Positions 52,899-63,961 of a DNA stretch of 64,000 nt are shown here, one piece after another. Under the pieces are notes generated by a model that made no database searches, was not told the origin of the DNA, and saw only the letters and a program-made list of their open reading frames with translations. A program made the translations under genes and the position numbers. Position 1 is the stretch's first letter; the number at the start of each line of letters is the position of its first letter. Source of the stretch: Porphyra umbilicalis (Eukaryota; Rhodophyta; Bangiophyceae; Bangiales; Bangiaceae); NCBI GenBank assembly GCA_002049455.2, contig KV918801.1, forward strand, positions 1 to 64,000, in the 5' to 3' direction.

Positions 52899-54123
52899 CA
52901 CGCCTAGTCAACAGGCAGTGTTCCTGCTCTTCTGGGTTTTGAAGCGATTTGCGGGCCTTGGTTGGCTGCTCCGTCCAAATGTGACACCTTATTGGTCACA
53001 AATGAGAGTGTCAGATCGGGCATCTGTAGTTTCAACCGTAGTACCACGTGGAGAACAGCACCCCCTCTCACCAACCCTGCCGGGCAGTACAGCGTGATCG
53101 TTTCGAGAGGCTCTCGTGAAAATCTGGTCGGAGAGAAGCGGTGTTTGAACGGCCCCGCTACTCCGTCGGAAGCGACGCATATCACTGCAGAACGACAGAA
53201 ACGGCAACAACTCCGACACTGTTCACGCTGTGGCAGCATTCTTTGGCTTATTCTGCTGCACTGTGCGGTGTATCGCATAAATCGGCACCGCCAGAGCACG
53301 TGCATTTCCCACACAAAAGGTAGCTGGCAGATACACGAGTCCATGTACACGGGGTTGTCAGAGGGTCGCAAGTGCTCCGATGCTCGTTCCGACGACAGAT
53401 TCTGACTCAGAGTACCCCAGTTACCATAGCTATCGTAGGGGGAGCTTCTGGTTGTGCCTTGTGGCACCGACAGACCCCCCCGACCGATTTGGTACCCGGG
53501 CATGCCGGGCCGAGTCAAGCGATCTTGTGGGAAAACGGGCATAACTCCGGCTGTGTGTATGCATTTTGACTGTTCTTTGGCTCATTCTGCTGCGCTGTAT
53601 AGTGCACTGCATAATACAGCACCGCCCGAGCACGTGCATTTCCCACGAAAAATATAGCAAGCAGATATACGAGTCCATGTACACGGGGTTGTCAGAGGGT
53701 CGCACGTGCTACGATGCTCGTTCTGACGACGGATTCTGACTCAGAGTACCCGAGTCACCATAGCCATAATAGGGGGAGCTGGTGGTTGGGTCGGTTGGCG
53801 ACCACGGGCTCCCTGAACCCCATTGCCATATTGCGCCCCACCTCAAAAGGACGGCGACCAGGCAGCGTCGACAGGGAAAAGCAGGTATAAAATCGCCTGC
53901 AAGACGAGGCGCGGGCAAGACGTGATCCGCCCCGGATCACGTCGGACCGCTGCTGATCCGGTGACGCCGGCGACCCCGCTCAGAGCGGCCATCAGCCGGG
54001 GTCCGTAATGGGGTCGCGACCCAACTTTGTATCGACCACTAGAATTTCAGCACGTTGCAGCGCAGCTTTCACTGATGGAGTGTAATGCCCAGACCCAGAA
54101 GAGCAGCCTTGACTTTTGGCGTG
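52899..54123. mobile_element. Non-autonomous CACGCC-family element with internal duplication
   Basis: Left end CACGCCTAGTCAAC ... GCTCTTCTGGG (long spacer) and, inverted at the right, CACGCCAAAAGTCAAG ... GCTCTTCTGGGTC (short spacer). Flanking 4-mers (ACTC and CTTC) do not match, so the ends may have decayed or come from different insertions. No transposase inside. Confidence 0.6.
53205..53795 (+). repeat. Direct duplication, 334-bp offset
   Basis: The stretch with CGAGTCCATGTACACGGGG and GGTTGTCAGAGGGTCGCA near 53336 recurs near 53670. About 240 bp on each side match with substitutions. It lies inside the 52899-54123 element. Confidence 0.8.
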
Positions 54124-54149
54124 CTTCCTAGCTAGGTTGGCACCAGGCC

Positions 54150-55010
54150 TCACCAAGAGTATTTCGGGAAGGGTATCACTCGAGTATATTTTTCGGGTAT
54201 ATACTCATACTCGCGGGATTTTTCGGTCCTTCCCCAATACCCATACTCGGTGAATGAGCAGTGGTCACATACCTGCGAAACCTGACGTCCAAGGGTATCA
54301 AGAGTGTTACTCGTACTCTCGATTCTGGATAATTCGACACTTTTGACGGTGAATTGACCGGATACTCCCACATCAAATCGATGCCTGGCAATCTGAGCAG
54401 AGGCAGAGCGTGCGATTCGGGCCAACATCACGCATCTGCATGCGTGCGAAGCGAGTGACAGCCCACCATCCACCCTCTTGCGCTCTTAGGCGTCCGTCAT
54501 CCTTCTCTGCTCTCCCCGTTCCTCCGCCCCGATCTTCATCCTCGCCCACCTCGCGGCGCGGCGGCGGTCACCTTCCCAACCCTCCCGTTCGTCTCGCCTT
54601 TCGCGATCCTCTCGCTCGCTCCTTGCACTTCCACCGAGAGTTCCAATCGGTCCTTGGGGTGGACGCATTCGACAGGGCCTGTAGCCCTGATCGCCGCCCG
54701 GTCGGACCCAGTGACAATGCTCGTTCGGGCCGAGGAGCCAACGGAGGTCCGGCACCACGACGACATCAGCCGCTTAACGAATAAATTGGTATCAAAACTA
54801 CAAAGTTAGCTGCACGAAGGAAATATGCATTCCTGTGAAAGGTATACGCATACCCGCGCCTCGGAACGACATTGGATACCGACGTCCCAAAACTTCAAGG
54901 GTATGTACTCTTGATACCCGCTCTGTCAGGTTTGAGCGATACTCATACTCGGACGTCTAAAATCCGTCTCACTGTCAGCCAATACTCGGTGGCTGGATCC
55001 GAGCCACATA
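54150..55010. mobile_element. Possible non-autonomous element with GTATAC-rich inverted ends
   Basis: GGGTATCAAGAGTGTTACTC near 54294 and the inverse of GGGTATCAAGAGTACATACC near 54900 face each other, each inside stretches dense in ATACTC/GAGTAT motifs. No target duplication was identified. An Arg/Pro-rich frame at 54410-54784 inside is unlikely to be a gene. Confidence 0.4.
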
Positions 55011-56879
55011 CTGTACTCGTGGCTGAAACTGATGCCCTTGGTGAGGCCTGGTTGGCACACTCCGAGGCTGTGCGCTGCGCTCTGTGTCAACTCTTTTATC
55101 AGTTGCAATTACAATCGCTACTTATTTGTCCACCCTGGAAAGGCGATTGCGGTCGTCAATGGGATAGGATAATCGGCCTCTCTGGCCCTGATCTGCCGCA
55201 TTCCGGGGACTTGAGCGTCGAGCGTTCACCCAGTGACCTACGAAGAAACGCCCCCAGCTTGTCACCAGCGGATAGAAACTCACCAGAACCATCATGGCGG
55301 GACGTCGAAGGACCCCCATCACCCCTCTGCAGGTAGGCGCGATCAAGGAGATGGTCGCCAACAAACAGTTCAACGGCGACATGGCAACCTCCAACAGCCA
55401 CAATCAAACAATGGATGCTTATATACAGTCACTATCCGCACCCTTGCGCACTTTGTAGCCCCCGTGCTAGCAATGCATTCCCACGGCGCACCACGGCGAG
55501 GCGTTCTCGTTTCACGTCCGATCGCTGCCATTTTGACCGAGAAAGGGGCTGCTGGTGCTCATGATTGCAGGAGTTAAGGACCATTTCAGTTGGTCGATCG
55601 CATGAAGGGGCGCACAATTACGGATTTGATATGACTTCGAGTTCCACACGCGCGTCCTCCAGCGACACGATCCGACACAAAGTCTGAGCATCCTCGAGCT
55701 GGGAACCACCAGACTTCATACGGGACTGGAGTATGATAAGTTTCTTTTCTGAGAAAAAGAATTCGAATGATACGACTAGGGGTTTATGAAGATCATTCAA
55801 CGTTGCTGTCCGATGGGTCCTCACTCGCTTCCGTGTCGGACCCAGTACGACCCCTGCCGTCCGTGCCGTCATGCCCCTCGCCGTCCAAGTCGGCACTGTC
55901 CCCGCCGTCTGCCCATTTACATCCTCCATCGTCCGACACGCCACTCCTCCCGCCGTCCGAGTCGTCGCTCTCCCGGCCGTACGAGGCGTCACTCCCGTCG
56001 CCTTCAGTGGCATGGCCTCCCTCGGCCTCGTCCAACCCAGTCTGGCCCTATGTGGCTGGACAACCGCTGTGGGGAAAAAGACGGTGGCGTCGATGACGGT
56101 GGCGTCGATGACGGTGGGGCCCAGGATGATTGTCAGCGTCATCGGTGGTAGGACGGATGACGGTATGTTCACATCGATGGGTGCAGTGTGCGACAAATCC
56201 GTCACGTTTTCCCAATTCCCCCTGTCTGGGCTGCATTCCAGAAGACGATCGCGAGATTTGTCAATGGTTCCCGTGGAAGTTGTCGATCGCTATCCTCTCA
56301 GTTTGATAGCACGTGACATATAACTGGAGCGCATATAACCGGATATTGACTGTACCGCCACTCGGGGATATGGCGGGCTGGCCGACAATGTAAACAGGGG
56401 CAGGACAAAGGTGGTGAGTGAATGCGAGCTGCCCGGGCTCCGTCTGCTGGAGCAGGACGCCCCCTTCGCCAGTCTGGCAGAAAACGATGAATAGCTCGAT
56501 GCCGAGAGCACCAACACTGCTGGAGGGCTCTCTGCCCCCCACTTGTCTTTCCAAACGATGCAGAAGGCCGTCAAGGGCCTTGGATTGTCATCTCGTTCTC
56601 CTGCCAAGAAAGTTTCTCCTTGTCTGCCAACAAGGACACACGCCTCGAGGGCGAGGAACCGCAGGTCGGGGACCTACCACTGGGTGTTCGTCTTCTTCTC
56701 TGACAAAGGCTCCTTTGTAGTGCGGCAGCAGCAAGCGCGGTTTGTGTGAGACCGGTCTCGGCAACCGTGCGCATTGGCCACGGATAGGGGTGGACAAATA
56801 TTTTTGAGTAGCGATTGTACAGGGGGGGGAACAATTCTGCCGCGATGTGATCGTCGGCCGCCGGGATCATATCTGTCAA
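55011..56879. other. Region with one possible exon
   Basis: On the minus strand, 56035-55793 reads as an acidic Asp/Gly/Ser-rich tail (SDASYGRESDDSDGG ... TEASEDPSDSNVE), and 55770-55618 in another frame reads GGSQLEDAQTLCRIVSLEDA. These look like protein but cannot be joined into a gene. Nothing else is supported. Confidence 0.3.
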
Positions 56880-58600
56880 GCAACCTGGGTTCAAGATCGA
56901 CTGTGCGGGGTTTACTGGTGCAGAGAGCGCCGACAGGCGGAGGTGCTCGTTGGAAGACCGCTAAGCGGGCGCTTGCGGGTCCGCCAACCCGTCGCCGCAG
57001 GTGGGGACCGCGGTCTGCCTCGGCAACAACGTATGGCAAGCACAACGCGCCCCAGGAAAAGGACGCCGCGCATAGGCTCTGGAGAGATTTCTGACACACG
57101 CTGTCTGAATGGGAGTTGGCCAATCACTGGCGTCTCGATAGATCATGACTGCGGCCCAAAGCGCGACCGACCTCTGATCCACGGATCGAGGTATGGATTA
57201 ATCTCGTGACCCAATTCACAGATGGCCTCGCGCCGGTCGAGCACCGCGCCTCGGTGCCATCTGTCGTCTCAGCAGGCGGTCACTGCGCGGGAGGTCGTCC
57301 GGGGACACCCCGGCTCAGGCGGTAGCCGCCGGCTCGCCGCTTCCTGCGTTTTCACCGCCTGCTTCTGTTTATACGGACGGTGCTGGAAACGTTGCGGGGC
57401 ACGTTGGAGTCCATTTGACGGGTCAGTCCTTTTCAATGACGGCAGCATGCAATGCTCCTCCTCCCGCGAGGCGTCCTACTTGTTGGCCCCAACGGCCCCA
57501 GCTACACGCCTCATGGAGGAACGGGCCACGGTCGGCTCTGATGCGAGCGACCACTGGCGACGTTGCAGGCGGTATGTACAAAAGGTGGCGAGGGCAGCAA
57601 TGGAGATGACATCTTGGCCACTCCTCAGACGGAAAGCTTCACCGAGTGCAGCCTCACCCTCCTCCCCCCCACCAGCCGCATCAATCCACCTGCTTCGTAT
57701 CGCTGGCAATGTGCGTCTGCCATCGCCCCCGAGCGGTCCATCGTCCTCCTTCCAATATGACGCTGCGCAAGGCCTCCACTCTCATCCACTTCGCGGCCTC
57801 CTTCGTGGCCGCCGCTATGCTGTCCGCCGCCAACCCCGCCGCAGCCCTGCCGGCCCTCTCCGTCACAGCGTCGGCCGCACAGCCTATGGCTGTCGCCGGG
57901 TCCGACGCAACGGCCAACCAAGGTGTCGCACTGCCGTCAATGTTGCGCGAAGACAAGCCCGTCTACACCGCCGTAGATTTGGCCAAAGCCGTGAGCTCGT
58001 GCACCAAATTGGCTGCGCTTTGCGAGAAGCCGGCGGCGACCATCGGCGCATTGCACAAGATACGGAAATGTATGACGTGCAAGACCACCTGCTCTTTCGC
58101 ATTTGATGTGGCGGATGTGCGAGAACGCCCCACGCACGAGCTGAGACATTGGAGAGTCAAGACGTATTCGTGTACCTTGACGCTGAAGACGCTCTTGAAC
58201 GGCTTCCGAGAGAGCGTGCGCGACGGGATGCTGACCACGTGAGGGAGTATAGTAAACTTGGGGGATGAGACAATGAGGGAGCAAGGTTTCTATTCAAGTC
58301 CATCCCAACTGTTTGCTCTTCGTCGTTAAACAGAGCGCAGACTGCAAAGAACAGCCCCGGAGCGTTGCTGCGATACAATAAGGTAAGACAGCCTCGACCA
58401 AAAAGTACCACCAGCACCTTCGCTGTGGTCCTATCACACCGCAATGGCGTCCTTCTCTCTCATCCACTTCTTCCTGGCCCACTCCAAGGTATGGCCATGA
58501 AAAACGCCCACAATCAACAGACGCTCCCCGAAGTCGCCCAAGTAACGCCCTTCCCACCCACCCCCGCGCAGTGGAGCTTAACTGGGGGTGGGACAGAAAA
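56880..58600 (-). repeat. Right copy of the inverted segmental duplication
   Basis: Matches 1500-3185 in reverse across the six-cysteine gene and both its flanks. The alignment includes small gaps and many substitutions. Confidence 0.8.
57757..58242 (+). CDS. Secreted six-cysteine protein (copy 2)
   Basis: A 161-residue protein from the ATG at 57757 with signal peptide MTLRKASTLIHFAASFVAAA, followed by the same C-x6-C-x15-C-x2-C-x3-C-x26-C pattern and HELRHW motif as the copy at 1835-2314. Start, length and cysteine spacing are conserved, while the loop sequences and C-terminus differ. The 5' flank is also conserved (a CVCHRP-encoding stretch just upstream), perhaps as a leader or regulatory DNA. 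Ends in TGA. Function unknown; secretion is inferred from the signal peptide. Confidence 0.75.
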   Translation: MTLRKASTLIHFAASFVAAAMLSAANPAAALPALSVTASAAQPMAVAGSDATANQGVALPSMLREDKPVYTAVDLAKAVSSCTKLAALCEKPAATIGALHKIRKCMTCKTTCSFAFDVADVRERPTHELRHWRVKTYSCTLTLKTLLNGFRESVRDGMLTT

Positions 58601-59315
58601 GCCATTCTGGTCATGTGGACAGCAAGTGTTCGTGTGGAAAGTCATGTGGTGAGTCAAAAACCACACACATCAGCACGGTTTTGTGGTGACCGTTGTTGGA
58701 CCCATGGCTCAGGGTCGAATGATTGGCCAGCGTTGCGCCACAGGTGCCCACATCCCACAAATTACGGCCGTCCCCACATGTGGCGCTTTACTTTAGAAAT
58801 CTCATTTTTTTTTGTGCAGTGCCGAACGGAGCTAGAGGCATTCAAAGGTCGAGGCCTCCAGGGCCGCTTGGTTCAGAAGTAGCCTACCAATCCATGCGGA
58901 CTGCCCCTGAGAGAGCGATTTCGTGCAAGGCTCTCCGTCCAGGTCGAACGTGCCTGACATTTGTTCTTGGACAGATACAAGCGCTACGTGACAAGGAGAG
59001 AAGCATGAAGATCGCAGGGAGCACCATCAGAAAGAGCACGTCAAAGAGCATAAGGTGTGTGTCTCATCTTGCAAACTCGTCAAGCCTCATAAGATGAGAG
59101 TTCTAAAATAAAGCGCCACACATGCCGCTGTGAAACGCGGTACGGCAGTTCCACATGTCTATGTGAAGCGCACTTCCGGTGCAATAAGTACGCCAGATAC
59201 GGAGGGGCATTCTTCATCACGTCGAGACGCTTCGGAGGCTATAAAGCGGAAGCGGTACGTCCTCGTCGTCCCGGAAAGACAATCCACATGGCTACAAAGA
59301 AAAAACCTGCCCTTA
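58601..59315. other. Spacer, nothing supported
   Basis: No domain-bearing frame or repeat recognised between the duplicated segment and the MITE. Confidence 0.4.
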
Positions 59316-59451
59316 CAGCCGTTCTCCCAAAAATCCCGCACTCCATCAGTTGCAAAAGTGTTCCAAATCGGCCTCTATTTGCGACCCCGCAGAGGCCGAC
59401 TTGGAACTCTGTTGCAACTGTTGGAGTGCGGAATTTTTCGGAGAACGGCTG
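59316..59451. mobile_element. Palindromic MITE, Tc1/mariner type (copy 2)
   Basis: Same inverted ends as 1047-1188 (CAGCCGTTCTCCC ... GGAGAACGGCTG), with TA directly outside both ends. A partial further copy of the terminus (TTACAGCCGTTCT) follows at 59454. Confidence 0.7.
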
Positions 59452-59683
59452 TATTACAGCCGTTCTAGGCCGTTCTCAGCCCACGTCACGAGTGCAGCGC
59501 CAGATACACTACAGACGGCGGAGCCGCGCGGAGTGGCGCGCAGGCGGCCAGCGCCACGCCGGGTGCCAGCGTGCCGGCAGCCATCGGCAACCAAAAAGAG
59601 AGCAACTGCAGGAAGCTCCTAACCTCTCTCAGCCACCCACCCTATCCACGCTGCCGTCCCCCCCCCCCCCCCCCCCACCTGCC

Positions 59684-61799
59684 TCATACAAACGGGCAGT
59701 CAGACGGGTACCGCCACGCGGTGCCGCTCCCCAACCGCCGCTCCACCTCCTCGTGGTCCGCCCCGTACGCCGGCGGCTGGTTGCCCGGCTGCCGCTCCAT
59801 GTACTCCAAACACCAGCCCGCCGTAAATGCCGGCAGGCCGTCCATGTGGCTCGCCGCCCCCGGCAGGCCGAGCACCGCGCACCCCCGGCGGATGGCGTCG
59901 ACGCCGCTGCCGCGGCAGGTGCGCCCCCGGTTGGTCGCGTACCGGCGGAGGAGCTCCACTTGGCGCGCCGGCGCGATGCGCCGCCCGATCGCCCGCGTGG
60001 ACACGGCAAACGACGTGTAGGCGACGAGGGTGGAGCGCACACAGTCGGGGATTTTGACGACGGACGGCGCGCAGCCGAGGGCGAGGAGGGACAGCCCATT
60101 GGCGGCGGCCACGTACACGCGCTCGTGCGTCCACAGGTTGGAAAAGCACGCGAGGAGGCCGCTCCACCCAAACGTCCACCGTGCCTTGCGCCCGTCCTCG
60201 TAGATTTGGTCGCAGAGGCGCTTAAAGGCGGTGGGGAAGCGCGCGAGCAGCAGGGGCGTGGCGGCCAGCTCGCACGCGTAGTTTTCCAAATCCATCCCAG
60301 ACAGGTAGAGGGGGACGGGCGAGCGCTCCCCAATGCCCACCGCCATGACGCGCCACGACGTGAGCGACGGGATGCGCAGGGAGCGGCCGCCGCCGTCCGC
60401 GCGGCGGGAAGCCTCGTGAAAGCAGTCTGTAAACGTTGTCGTGCCGTACCAGAGGGAGCTCATCCGGTGCGGCACGTGCGCCGTCTTTTCATACACGAGC
60501 GTCACCACCCCGCGCGTGCCGGCCGTGTCGAGCAGTGGCCGCGGCAGCGTCAACGTTCCCGCCGTGTCTTGCATCCCCGCGGCGGGTCCCGGGAAGCGCG
60601 GGTTGGGCGCCCCCGTCGGGGTCAGCGGTGGCTCGTCGCCATACACCATGAGTGCACGTACCCACTCATCGGCGGAGCCGATGACGGAGCTGTGCGGCTA
60701 GCACCCGTCGACCGCCTGCACCGTCTTGGGCCAGTGGCCGACGCCCAAGTCAAACGCAATGGAATGCAGCGTCGTGTCCTAGGTCGATGGCGCGCTCAGC
60801 GTCGCGCACCCGGTGGGGTCTTGGGTCCACCACGCGCGCCAAAAGGCAATGGCCCACGTGCGGGAGGTGGCCGCAAAGGGGTTGAGCCACGGCGTTGCCG
60901 ACGTGACATTGTTGTCAATGAGCGCAGACGAGACGCGGAGGGTGGAGAGCGGCTGCGCGAGCAACGCCGCCCTGATGGCGGGCGTCGACCGGCGGTGCGA
61001 CTCGTTGGGAACAGACACGAAAAAGTTGTGGAGGATGCGGCTAAAGTGGGTGTCGAGGCGCCGCAAGGCGGCGAGTTGCGTGCAGCCGCGGATGTTGCGT
61101 GCGACGAGCCACCTGTGTGGAGCGAGAGGGGGAAAGAACGACAGGAACGCACAAAGCCAGTATGTCGCATTCGTGCAACGTCGGGATCGAAAAGCGAGAA
61201 AGGCGGCAACGACCCTGAGTCAGCCACTCCCTTGTAAACAGAAACAGGGGGACCAGCCCACCGCGGTGGCCGTGCCTCCACCACCGCGCGCGGGATTGGT
61301 ACCCCCCCACACCTATACCCACCCCCCCACCGAGCCCCCGCCGCCCAACGTACAGGTTGAAAAACATGGCCACCAGCACCGTCGCGCACTCGTCCCACCG
61401 GCCGTCGCGCGGCGGCAGCGCCACCAACTCGACGACGTACCACGTGCCCACCGCGTAGGCCACCACAATGCACGTGGTGCTGACGCCGAGGCGGAGCGCC
61501 ACCACCGACCGGCGGCGGAGGGTGTGGTCAATCGCGTCAAACACCGCCACAATCGTCCACGGGAGGAGGGTGAGGAAGGTCACCCAAATGACGTGCGCGC
61601 CCTTGATCGGCAGGTGCACGTGGCGGGTGGTGAGGGAGGGGAGCCCCCCAGCCGTCGAGCACGGCGGGGGGAGGGGAGGGCGCCGCCACCCAACCGGCGA
61701 CGGCAGCGGCACGCCGACCGCGGCGGGGGGCGCCGCCAAGGCGGTGGCGCCGACGAGCAGCGCAGCGGCCGCGCGGACACAAGACCGACGCCCACGCAT
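59684..61799 (-). CDS. Three-exon gene for a signal-peptide/membrane protein
   Basis: Exon 1 (61799-61354) starts MRGRRSCVRAAAALLVGATA, a typical signal or transit peptide, then three hydrophobic segments (VIWVTFLTLLPWTIVAVF; GVSTTCIVVAYAVGTWYVVE; ECATVLVAMFFNL). Intron 1 (61353-61113) runs from GTACGT to a pyrimidine-rich CACACAG, and its phase agrees. Exon 2 (61112-60810) reads LHNFFVSVPNESHRR and LIDNNVTSATPWLNPFAATS. Two in-frame TAG codons (60779, 60698) lie inside a possible 120-nt intron (60809-60690, GTGCGC ... GCACAG) with matching phase. Exon 3 runs to TGA at 59684 with LYLSGMDLENYACELAATPL and RTLVAYTSFAVSTRAIGRRI-like stretches. Total about 584 residues. I do not recognise the family. 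Membrane location in an organelle or the ER is inferred from exon 1. Confidence 0.6.
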
Positions 61800-63403
61800 G
61801 GCGGCGCGTCGACGGTGCGGCGCGCGGGACCGAGCGGACCACCGACGGGGGGGCGTCGACGCGGCGGCCGCCGGGTGGTTGTCGACGCGGGGACACGGCG
61901 GCATTCGGGCGGTCGTCGACGCGGGGCCGCCCGCCCCGGCCGACGGGGTCGACGCCTGTATAAAGGCGCCGCGCCGACGCCGGGCGCACCGGCAGCGGCG
62001 GCGGGGCCGCCCCCGCAGGCGGCCGCACCCACAGGCGGCCGCCCGCCGGCGGACGCGGCCCGCCGGCGGACGCGCGTGTCGAAAGGCGCGGCACGCGACG
62101 CGCCCCGGCGCCGCCCGGCGGACCGCCCACGGGCGCCAAGCTGCACCCCGTGCACGTCGGGGCTGGGGGGGGCTGGCCGCCCCGCCACGCCCGTATTGCT
62201 CCACTGCCACGGCCATCCGCATGAGGAGGACGGCAGGGCGCCACCCACATTGGGCGGGGCGTGCATGAATGGGCGCCCGGGGGGGGGGCGCCTGGCGGCC
62301 GAGGAGGGGCGCGGCCCGAGCAGGGACCGCCCTTCACCGCCATCCGTGACACGGAGGTGGCGCGTTTGGCCAGCATAGATGGGGCGGCCAAAAGGGTACC
62401 AAGGGGGGGGGGGGGGTGACAGCGCCCCCGCCCACCCCCGTCGGCGGGGGAGCACGCGGGGCGGGCGCCCACACGGCGCGCAGCGGGGGCGAGCCGCGCG
62501 CGCACCCCCCCCGCGCCATGGATATCAAATTGGCCGAGCGCCATCAGCCGCCGACGAACCAAGCGGTACCGCAACAGACGGTTCCATGATGGAGACGGTA
62601 GCGGCGCAGTGGTGCTTAAACCGTGTCCTCGCGCAAGGAGGTGGATGGGCCGATTTCACGTCGCAACAGCTTGCGGGCGACGCCGTTGCGGGCCGCAACG
62701 CTCAAGAATATGTTGGCCGTGCACGCAAAATTTTGTGCTCTGGCCATGTGCGTGGATGCTGGATCTGGCCACACCATGAAATCCTGTTGTATCTCGCGCA
62801 GAGGACGCTGCTGATAGCGAACATCCGCCAATCATCCTCCGTAACGATCCACACCGCGGGCCAATCGGAGGCATCAACCATGTGACAACCCGGACGACAA
62901 GTGAAGGAAACTGACGAGTCGATTGGTCAGGGGATGGCAAGCGTGACGTGGGACTGCTCACGCGGACAGGCGATAGAATCGGAGAGAGCCTCTGGTCTTC
63001 TGAAGAAGCGTGAAGCGATGGGTGCTCATGGATACAGGTAAAACTCCTGGCGTCGCTCGTTGCCCGCGCAGGTCGCTCATTCAGTTACCGCGAAGCTCGT
63101 AGGTAAGAATCATCCTCCGTTGTCTCTGACGTGTTGAAAAGAAGTCCAAGAGATTAAGTGCATCAGGCGACTTCACATTCGAGATTATCCGTGCTACTAG
63201 CCGCTGCGACCGTCATCATCAAGACTTGGCATCAGGTTGAAAGCCACGGCATCCAACAGTTTGTGCAGGTGTTGCTCACTCAATGGACAGTACCAGCTTT
63301 CCCGCATCGTTGTCAAGAAATCAGGCCTCTCTTTCCAAAGGCAGCCCCCATTGTTTTTTAGCTTGATTCCACTCGCGCCCTGGATCTGCCTCTTCATGGG
63401 GGG
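61800..63403. other. GC-rich upstream region, then unique spacer
   Basis: From 61.84 to 62.1 kb, GTCGACGCGG-type motifs recur (61856, 61893, 61916, 61950), followed by GGCGGACGCG repeats. A TATAAA lies at 61961 on the plus strand, but no plus-strand gene follows. G/C runs occur at 62280 and 62400. From 62.6 to 63.4 kb nothing is supported. Confidence 0.4.
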
Positions 63404-63961
63404 CTAACTGTGCCACAAGGTCGTGCACGAATGAGCGGCAACGTGTCGGCCCTCTACCGTCCGAGCCTCTCTGTCTTCGCCTGAACTCGGCAAACCAGTT
63501 CGCCGTGGGCGCTGCCGACGCTGACGTTCTGGCAAGACCCTCCCCCCCGCATCACCCTCCCCCACGCCTTTTTCGCAACTGCCCACGAGGGTGCCACCCC
63601 TGCCTACCACCGCCCGCCGCGACTGCTGCCCTTTCTCCCCAACCACGGGCGGGCTGCCGACGAGGGTGCCACCCCCGCCGACAACCGCCTGCCGCGACTG
63701 CTTCCCTTTCTCCTCAACCACGGGCGGGCTGCCGACGAGGGTGCCACCCCCGCGGACAACCGCCTGCCGCGACTGCTGCCCTTTCCCCCCAACCACGGGC
63801 GGGTTGCCGACGAGGGTGCCACCCCCGCCAACAACCGCCTGCTGGGACTGCTGCGCTTTCCCCCCAACCCCGGGCGGGCTGCGCACGAGAATGCCACCCC
63901 CGCCTACCACCGCAGCCGCGACTGCTGCCGAAGTCGGCGCCAATCGAGGCGCATCCTCCAC
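63404..63961 (-). CDS. Protein of 25-residue repeats (hypothetical)
   Basis: An open frame of 185 codons built on about 4.5 units of 75 bp (63590-63930). Each unit encodes a 25-residue repeat with GGGGTLVGSPPVV and KGQQSRQAVV. The non-repeated C-terminus is basic and ends WHS before the stop. The start is uncertain and the gene may continue past the window edge. The unit length is a multiple of three and the repeats are conserved, which suggests but does not prove translation. No family recognised. Confidence 0.35.
   Translation of the reverse strand: MEDAPRLAPTSAAVAAAVVGGGGILVRSPPGVGGKAQQSQQAVVGGGGTLVGNPPVVGGKGQQSRQAVVRGGGTLVGSPPVVEEKGKQSRQAVVGGGGTLVGSPPVVGEKGQQSRRAVVGRGGTLVGSCEKGVGEGDAGGRVLPERQRRQRPRRTGLPSSGEDREARTVEGRHVAAHSCTTLWHS

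Noticed and set aside
60698..60781. Reassigned TAG stop codon in this genome
   Set aside because: Both TAGs fall inside a possible intron, other internal stops lie in decayed transposons, and some genes appear to end in TAG.
61950..61975. TATAAA as a plus-strand promoter
   Set aside because: No plus-strand gene follows, and the downstream gene is on the minus strand.
60813..62378. 521-codon plus-strand frame
   Set aside because: It is antisense to a spliced gene with a signal peptide, membrane segments and phase-consistent introns.
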